Source of the DNA: a virus
Virus record (IMG/VR): IMGVR_UViG_3300035016_000029
Span: 1-43,285 of that record
Direction: 5' to 3' (one strand)
Length of the DNA stretch: 43,285 bases
Positions 38,657 to 43,285 of this stretch are shown here, in pieces (positions within the stretch are counted from its first letter, which is position 1; each line of letters opens with the position of its first letter). Under the pieces are notes generated by a model that did no database searches, was not told where the DNA came from, and saw nothing but the letters and a program-made list of their open reading frames with translations. The position numbers and the translations under genes were made by a program.

Positions 38657-39018
38657 ACGCGATGACGATGCGCATGCAGCGCGGCGCGGACGGCACCATG
38701 CGCCATGTTCCCGCCCCGATGGCACCCGCCGCACCGGCGCGCGGTCGCAAAAAGCCCGTGGTGCCTGATCCGATCAAGACCAACGGCGAAAGCGCGGCCG
38801 AGCAGTTGCGCCTCCTGATCGAGCGAGCGGAACGGCTCGCCGAGGAAAAGCGGGGCATCGCCGACGACGAAAAGGATGTGTTCGCCGAGGCGAAGGCGAT
38901 CGGCTTCGACCCGCGCACCATGAAGACCATCATCAAGTTGCGCCGGATGGAATCGCATCACCGCGAGGAAGCCGAGGTGATGCTCGAAACCTACCTCATC
39001 TCGCTGGGGATGAAATGA
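38653..39018 (+). CDS. GapR-like DNA-binding protein (DUF2312)
   Basis: 121 aa. A basic, proline-rich 45-residue N-terminus is followed by AEQLRLLIERAERLAEEKRG, IADDEKDVFAEAKAIGFDPR, TMKTIIKLRRME and YLISLGM, clearly the DUF2312/GapR fold. GapR in Caulobacter is a nucleoid protein that binds overtwisted DNA and helps topoisomerases during replication. A phage copy next to the replication gene likely manages supercoiling of replicating phage DNA; that link is inferred. ATG overlaps the preceding stop. Confidence 0.85.
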   Translation: MNAMTMRMQRGADGTMRHVPAPMAPAAPARGRKKPVVPDPIKTNGESAAEQLRLLIERAERLAEEKRGIADDEKDVFAEAKAIGFDPRTMKTIIKLRRMESHHREEAEVMLETYLISLGMK

Positions 39019-39146
39019 TGGCCGCGCCCGTCACCCCCCGCCGCTGGCGTCGCCTCGCCCAGATCGCATTCGTCGGCCTCGCCGCGATCGTCGCAATCCC
39101 CTTCATCATCGTCGCGCTGTTCGGCGCGGCGGGAGGGCGGCGTTGA
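39015..39146 (+). CDS. Small membrane protein (43 aa)
   Basis: ATG 39015 (a second ATG follows directly) overlaps the GapR-like stop. Basic N-terminus (MMAAPVTPRRWRRLAQ) then one membrane helix (IAFVGLAAIVAIPFIIVALF). Stop overlaps the next ATG. Function unknown. Confidence 0.55.
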   Translation: MMAAPVTPRRWRRLAQIAFVGLAAIVAIPFIIVALFGAAGGRR

Positions 39147-39418
39147 TGCCGAGCATCTGTGACGTCCCCGGCTGCGATCACGCCCGCCGCCGCAACCAGC
39201 GCCTGTGCGGCCGCTGCTTCGGTCGACTCCCCGGCGAGCTGCGCATCGCGATCAACGAAGCGCATCACCAGCGCCGCTGGCCCGATTGGCGCGAGGCACG
39301 CCGCCGCGCCGCCACATTCCTCAACCTCGACCGCGCCGCCCCGGCTCGGCCCACGACCTCACCCCAACGCGCCTACGAACTGCAGGCGCGCATGCTCGGC
39401 GAAAGGAGCGATCTGTGA
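39146..39418 (+). CDS. Small zinc-finger-like protein (90 aa)
   Basis: Starts MPSICDVPGCDHARRRNQRL and continues CGRCFGRLPGELRIAINEAH: four cysteines (C5, C10, C21, C24) that could bind zinc, plus a helical rest. An in-frame TTG sits three bases upstream. Typical small protein of phage early operons. Function unknown. Confidence 0.65.
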   Translation: MPSICDVPGCDHARRRNQRLCGRCFGRLPGELRIAINEAHHQRRWPDWREARRRAATFLNLDRAAPARPTTSPQRAYELQARMLGERSDL

Positions 39419-39663
39419 CCGACACCCTCGCCCTTGAGGTACCGCCGCAGGTCCTGCGCTCGCATCAGGTCCACACGCTCCCCTCGCTACAGATGGCGAT
39501 CGACGATCTGCTCCGCGCCGCCCGCGACGCCGGGAACAGTGGCCCGATCAACCTCGCCGACTTCGATCCGAAGGACGGGCTGACCGTCGCCCTCACCCGC
39601 GACGATCGCGGCATGATGGCGATCACGTTCCGGCGGGGGAAGCGACAAGGAAAGGTCGCATAG
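39415..39663 (+). CDS. Hypothetical protein (82 aa)
   Basis: GTG start overlapping the preceding stop (GTGA). Product: MTDTLALEVPPQVLRSHQVH, LPSLQMAIDDLLRAARDAGN, then strands DGLTVALTRDDRGMMAITFR. No family recognised. Ends directly before the next ATG. Confidence 0.6.
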   Translation: MTDTLALEVPPQVLRSHQVHTLPSLQMAIDDLLRAARDAGNSGPINLADFDPKDGLTVALTRDDRGMMAITFRRGKRQGKVA

Positions 39664-39903
39664 ATGGCCCGCCCAAAGAAATATGCCAGCCGCCGCGCAT
39701 GCGCGAGCAAGCGCGTCTACTCGACCGAGATCGCCGCGCGCATGGGCGCGCAAGCGGCGCTTTCGACGCAAAGCCGCGCCCTCCCAATCCTGTTCGTCTA
39801 TCCGTGTCCGGCGTGCATGAAGTGGCATGTCACGCGCGATGGCAGCACCGGCCTGGGCGTCACCCGAACCAATCTGTTCGCGGAGCTGAACGGCGACGCA
39901 TGA
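39664..39903 (+). CDS. Hypothetical protein with a CPxC motif (79 aa)
   Basis: MARPKKYASRRACASKRVYS, TEIAARMGAQAALSTQSRAL, then VYPCPACMKWHVTRDG: a basic start and a CPAC-x3-H cluster that may bind zinc, like small phage proteins that interact with tRNA or polymerase. Function unknown. Confidence 0.65.
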   Translation: MARPKKYASRRACASKRVYSTEIAARMGAQAALSTQSRALPILFVYPCPACMKWHVTRDGSTGLGVTRTNLFAELNGDA

Positions 39904-40115
39904 CCCCCGCCGCGCGCCCTGACCTGGTGGCCTTTGTCGAGGCACTTGCGCGCGCCGCCGCGAATCGTGACTATGACGAACAGATGAGTCGCGCCCGCGC
40001 GGCTGAGGCCAAATCCCATGATGACGGTAATCTACGCCCGCTACAGCTCGGACCGACAGAATGCGCGATCCATCGACGCGCAGATCGCCGACTGTCGCGC
40101 GCGCGCCGAGCGTGA
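39900..40115 (+). CDS. Hypothetical protein overlapping the recombinase start (71 aa)
   Basis: ATG 39900 overlaps the previous stop (ATGA). The first 40 residues (MTPAARPDLVAFVEALARAA, ANRDYDEQMSRARAAEAKSH) look like a real helical protein; the rest is read through the first 98 bases of the recombinase gene in another frame. Ending within the recombinase is unusual, but translation coupling would explain it. Confidence 0.5.
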   Translation: MTPAARPDLVAFVEALARAAANRDYDEQMSRARAAEAKSHDDGNLRPLQLGPTECAIHRRADRRLSRARRA

Positions 40116-41586
40116 AGGCTGGCCGGTCGAGGCAGTCTTCACCGATTACGAAACCAGCGGCGGCGCGGGCATCAGTGAGGAGCAGCGCCCCGGCATCGCC
40201 GCCATGCTCACACGGGTCGAAGCGGGCGGAATCGACCAGGTGCTCGCCGATTCCACGAGCCGCATCGCCCGCGATGAGGTTGACGCAATCAACATCCGTC
40301 GCCGCATCCAGTTCGCCGGCGCGCGCCTGTTCACCCTGTCGATCGGCGAGATCGACGACATCCGCGGCCTGATCACCGGCTTTGTCGACCAGCAACAGCG
40401 CAAGGATCTGGCGCACAACATCCGCCGGGGACAGCGGGAAGTGGTGCGCGAGGGCCGCGCCCCCGCCGGCATCGCCTATGGCTATCGCCAGGACAATCGG
40501 CTCGACGATCGCGGCAACGTGATCCGGGGGCTGCGCCGCATCGATGAGCGCGAGGCGGCGATCGTGCGCCGCATCTTCGAAGAGATCGCGGCGGGCAAGA
40601 GCGCCCGCGCCGTCGCGATCGGCCTCAACGCCGACGACGTCCCCGGTCCGCGCGGTAAATGGCGCGGCAACAGCATCTGGGGCGATCCGACCCGCGCGAA
40701 CGGCATACTGCGCAACCGGCTTTATAATGGGGAGCTGGTGGTCGGCCGCACAAGCAAAGTGCAGAACCCGGCATCGCGCCGCTATGTGATCCGCGCCCAT
40801 GCCGCCGACAGCTGGACGGTGGAACCGGCTGAGCATCTGCGCATCGTCGAACCTGACCTGTTTGCCCGCGTACAACAGCTGCTGGCCGAAGCCGCGCACG
40901 CCCTCCCCGAAGCGCAGCGCCGCGCCAAATATCTGCTGTCCGATCTGGGGGTGTGCGGCGTCTGCGGCGGCGGGTGGATCAAGTCGCGCCCGACATCATG
41001 GGGCTGCGGTCGCCACCGCGCCGGGGCCTGCACCAACGGTGCGACCATCTCGCACCGAAAATATGAGCGCCGCGTCCTGGCCGAACTCAAAGCCCAGCTG
41101 ATCGACCCCGATCTGCTCGCCGCCTATCTCCGCGCCTATCGCGAACAGCACGCCCGCCGCGTGGCCGACGCATCGCGCGACCGCGACGATCTGGACGCCA
41201 AACTAGCCCGCCTCAACCGCAAGATCGACCGCCTCGTGACGGCCATCGCCGAGGATGGCGCGTTCGCCGAAATCCGTACCGCCCTGGCCGATGCCCGCCG
41301 CGACCGCGAAGACATAGAACAGCGGCTGTCGGTGCTGGCGAAACCGAACGTCATCGGCCTGCTGCCTAACCTCGCCGACCAGTATCGCCGCGAAATCGAA
41401 AACCTTGAACGCCTGCTCGCCACCCCGGAAGCGCAGCCCGAAGCGGTCCCCGGCTTCCGCCGCCTGATCGCCCGCATCGTCATCACCCCGGCGGACCGCG
41501 GCGTCGATCTGCGCGTCGAAACCCGCATGGACCAGCTGCTCGAGCTGGCTGGCGCAGACCCCCAGTTGCGCCGCCACGCCGGTTGA
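40018..41586 (+). CDS. Large serine recombinase (phage integrase)
   Basis: 522 aa. N-terminal resolvase domain: VIYARYSSDRQNARSIDAQ with nucleophile S10, and DSTSRIARDEVDAI with the catalytic arginine. A recombinase domain (GYRQDNRLDDRGNVIRGLRR, GNSIWGDPTRANGILRNRLY) is followed by a zinc ribbon CGVCGGGWIK ... CGRHRAGACTNG (about 313-341) and a coiled coil (about 385-450). Integrates and excises phage DNA at non-identical att sites, normally alone for integration. Its attP would be expected close to the gene, so the right prophage end is probably within 41587-42086. ATG 40018 or 40021. Confidence 0.93.
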   Translation: MMTVIYARYSSDRQNARSIDAQIADCRARAEREGWPVEAVFTDYETSGGAGISEEQRPGIAAMLTRVEAGGIDQVLADSTSRIARDEVDAINIRRRIQFAGARLFTLSIGEIDDIRGLITGFVDQQQRKDLAHNIRRGQREVVREGRAPAGIAYGYRQDNRLDDRGNVIRGLRRIDEREAAIVRRIFEEIAAGKSARAVAIGLNADDVPGPRGKWRGNSIWGDPTRANGILRNRLYNGELVVGRTSKVQNPASRRYVIRAHAADSWTVEPAEHLRIVEPDLFARVQQLLAEAAHALPEAQRRAKYLLSDLGVCGVCGGGWIKSRPTSWGCGRHRAGACTNGATISHRKYERRVLAELKAQLIDPDLLAAYLRAYREQHARRVADASRDRDDLDAKLARLNRKIDRLVTAIAEDGAFAEIRTALADARRDREDIEQRLSVLAKPNVIGLLPNLADQYRREIENLERLLATPEAQPEAVPGFRRLIARIVITPADRGVDLRVETRMDQLLELAGADPQLRRHAG

Positions 41587-41617
41587 CCCGCGCCCGCCGG
41601 CGCACGATCTTGATTGA

Positions 41618-41836
41618 ATGCCGCGCCAGCGCCTCTACTTCCTGACCGAGCAGGCCGATCGCGTCGAAGCACATGTGATCGACGCCGGCGGCAGCCTCGC
41701 GATCGAGCTACTCTACCATCCCCCGCGCGAGCCAGACGCCATCCCCTGCGACGACAGCGACGCGGCGGCCGACGCGCTTGAACAGCGCGTTCTCGGACAC
41801 TTCACCGACCACGGCACCGCCTATCTCGTATTCTGA
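41618..41836 (+). CDS. Hypothetical protein (72 aa)
   Basis: MPRQRLYFLTEQADRVEAHV, IDAGGSLAIELLYHPPREPD, DALEQRVLGHFTDHGTAYLVF. Compact alpha/beta pattern, acidic. No family recognised. Sits between the recombinase and the likely attachment region; it could be phage or host DNA. Confidence 0.55.
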   Translation: MPRQRLYFLTEQADRVEAHVIDAGGSLAIELLYHPPREPDAIPCDDSDAAADALEQRVLGHFTDHGTAYLVF

Positions 41837-42086
41837 TCGACGGCGACCAAGCCCCGTTCGACATCGCGAACCTAGGGCGCTTCGGCGTCCCCCTCCTCCC
41901 CGCAAACCGCTCCCGCGACTAGATTTTTTCGGCGGCGAACGCGCGCAATTCGGCTCCTAAAAAATCATGTGTTAGCGCCTGATCGGCTCTACCCGCTCCA
42001 CCCGCTACCCAATTCAGTAAAAGTGCAGATCTACGCCAGCGTTTTGCCGGCAGAGTGGCCGACTGCGATTCGAGGGAATCTCAGAC
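41837..42086. other. Non-coding stretch, likely right prophage junction
   Basis: No gene seen. It lies between the last probable phage gene and host-like sequence, as expected for attR of a serine recombinase. The inverted repeat at 41932-41966 is the only clear structure. The junction position cannot be fixed without the other end. Confidence 0.35.
41932..41966. repeat. GATTTTTT/AAAAAATC inverted repeat
   Basis: Perfect 8-bp arms at 41932-41939 and 41959-41966 around a 19-base GC-rich centre. Its AT-rich arms stand out in GC-rich DNA; could be a terminator for both directions or part of an attachment site. Confidence 0.5.
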
Positions 42087-42278
42087 ATGGCGCATTTCGG
42101 CGACGTCATGTTGTCCTATGGCTGGCCGCTGGCACTCGGCGCGGCCATGGTTGCGACCAGTGTCGTGGTGGCCTGGGGCGCACGAGCGCGGCGCGCGCCG
42201 CAACGTATGTGGGACTGGCCGATGATGCGGCCGAACGTCCGTCGGCTGACGCACCAACCCGAGCACGACCAGGTCTGA
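42087..42278 (+). CDS. Small membrane protein next to tRNA-Tyr (63 aa)
   Basis: ATG 42087 with GAGGGAA about 9 bases upstream. MAHFGDVMLSYGWPLALGAA, MVATSVVVAWGARARRAPQR: one membrane segment and a basic tail. Probably a host gene. Function unknown. Confidence 0.5.
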   Translation: MAHFGDVMLSYGWPLALGAAMVATSVVVAWGARARRAPQRMWDWPMMRPNVRRLTHQPEHDQV

Positions 42279-42296
42279 GCGACCGGTCCGGGGTGG

Positions 42297-42382
42297 TGGT
42301 GGAAGGGACTGGATTCGAACCAGTGTACGCTCACGCGGGCAGATTTACAGTCTGCTGCCTTTAACCACTCGGCCACCCTTCC
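42297..42382 (-). tRNA. tRNA-Tyr (anticodon GTA)
   Basis: On the reverse strand, acceptor stem GGAAGGG/CCCTTCC, discriminator A and encoded CCA (42297-42299), D arm GGCCGAGTGGTTAAAGGC, anticodon loop CTGTAAA with GTA, long variable arm (class II) and T loop GTTCGAATCC. Intact, so if phage DNA integrated here, the tRNA end was restored or not used. Confidence 0.95.
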
Positions 42383-42529
42383 ATGCGGCACGCCGAAGCG
42401 AGTGCGCGCCAATGCCGAAGCGGCGCGGCGCTGTCAACGCCTTGCGCAGTGCATTCGCGCCTTCTAAGTCGTTTCCGCGATGCTGAACCGCTGCGGTGCC
42501 GGTTCCGCGTGAGCGGAACAGAGAGAGCT

Positions 42530-43285
42530 ATGAGCCAGAGGCCAAGACGCGGGCATCGTCCCCAGACCGGATCGAACAGCAACCGTCCCCGTTTTTGGGG
42601 CCGCCACGCCGTGACTGCGGCGCTGGCCAATCCCGAGCGGCGGGTGCGCAAGATATGGGGGACGCGGGAGGCGCTCGGCGCACTCGACCTGCCCCCGGTG
42701 CTGCCGATCACCTATGCCGATGTCGCCGATCTGGCGCGCATGGTGCCGGCCGATGCGCCGCATCAGGGCATCGTGATCGAGGTCGATCCGCTCGAGGAAA
42801 TCTGGCTGGGCGATCTGCTGGAGCAGGGCGCGAATGATCGCCGCCCGCTGCTGGTGCTCGACCATGTCACCGATCCGCATAATGTCGGCGCGATCCTGCG
42901 TTCGGCCGCGGCGTTCGACGCGCTCGGCATCGTGACGCAGGATCGCCACGCTCCGCCCGAATCGGGTTCGCTGGCGCGCGCAGCGTCGGGCGCGCTCGAG
43001 CTGGTGCCGTGGGCGCGGGTGGTCAATCTTGCCCGCGCGCTCGACGAGATCGGCGAAGCGGGCTTCTGGCGCATCGGCCTTGCCGGTGAGGCCAAGGGGA
43101 CGCTGAGCGAAGTGATGGGCGACACCCGCCCGGCTTTGGTGCTCGGCGCCGAGGGCGAAGGCATGCGCCACAACACCGCGGCGCATTGCGACGAACTGGC
43201 GCGCCTGCCGATTTCGCCGCGGGTCGAGAGCCTCAACGTATCCAATGCCGCGGCCATCGCGCTGTACGCAGCTATCTCGCGCTGA
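42530..43285 (+). CDS. rlmB: 23S rRNA 2'-O-methyltransferase, SpoU/TrmH family (RlmB-like)
   Basis: 251 aa. Knotted methyltransferase with an N-terminal substrate-binding part (FWGRHAVTAALANPERRVRK) and the three family motifs: DHVTDPHNVGAILRSAAAFD, ALVLGAEGEGMRH and LPISPRVESLNVSNAAAIAL. RlmB methylates G2251 of 23S rRNA; TrmH-type tRNA substrates are the alternative. ATG 42530 matches the usual start and has a GAGAGAG 3 bases upstream. Ends with the last base of the window. Host gene. Confidence 0.92.
   Translation: MSQRPRRGHRPQTGSNSNRPRFWGRHAVTAALANPERRVRKIWGTREALGALDLPPVLPITYADVADLARMVPADAPHQGIVIEVDPLEEIWLGDLLEQGANDRRPLLVLDHVTDPHNVGAILRSAAAFDALGIVTQDRHAPPESGSLARAASGALELVPWARVVNLARALDEIGEAGFWRIGLAGEAKGTLSEVMGDTRPALVLGAEGEGMRHNTAAHCDELARLPISPRVESLNVSNAAAIALYAAISR

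Noticed and set aside
42297-42382. tRNA-Tyr 3' end as a duplicated attachment core
   Set aside because: No matching tRNA fragment appears at the left end of the window, and serine recombinases do not usually need one; the left junction may lie outside the window.
1-43285. CRISPR array
   Set aside because: No regularly spaced direct repeats of 25-40 bases were seen; the dispersed repeats at 13571-17795 are irregularly spaced and degenerate.

Overview
The window is a nearly complete P2-type (contractile-tail) prophage in a GC-rich alphaproteobacterium. Several small accessory proteins (a DUF6894 relative, a YYTRRA small protein, an acidic NPEE peptide) and the host flank of tRNA-Tyr plus a SpoU-family rlmB gene suggest a sphingomonad. 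Family calls are read from the translated sequence without database searches; the genus is an inference.

Layout. 1-1000: a small ORF at the window edge and a leftward DNA adenine methylase. 1141-4009: leftward portal (Q) and terminase ATPase (P). 4058-6838: a three-gene cassette of visibly lower GC (degenerate GHKL-type ATPase, STAS-like protein, membrane protein) between the two divergent late promoters; it is the best candidate for an undescribed system. 6938-13526: rightward O, N, M, a membrane protein, L, X, holin, endolysin, overlapping spanins, R and S. 13527-18804: cargo DNA with SDR dehydrogenase, thermonuclease, DUF4279, small membrane proteins, a broken DUF6894 gene, copies of a dispersed repeat and an 18-bp perfect inverted repeat. 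18805-24834: J, I, H, fibre chaperone-like protein, second fibre set. 24888-32040: V, W, FI, FII, E/E' (with a P2-type -1 frameshift), T, U, D. 32072-33304: leftward accessory genes, including a frameshifted thermonuclease. 33558-35245: lysogeny switch (repressor, repeated operators, Cro-like and CII-like regulators) leading into an Ogr-type zinc-finger activator. 35350-41586: a TOPRIM-helicase replication protein, a run of tiny overlapping genes including a GapR-like protein, and a large serine recombinase. 41837-43285: probable right junction, then host tRNA-Tyr and rlmB.

How it fits together. Four copies of a 19-bp dyad, TGTAG-N9-CTACA, lie upstream of P (leftward), O, J and V, the heads of the late operons. 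The Ogr-like protein has the C-X2-C-X22-C-X4-C spacing of P2 Ogr and is the obvious activator for these sites. At J and V the dyad centre is 56 bases from the start codon, and neither start has a visible Shine-Dalgarno sequence, so leaderless late messages are possible. The virion plan is P2-like, but a serine recombinase and a primase-helicase stand where P2 has a tyrosine integrase and the gpA nickase.
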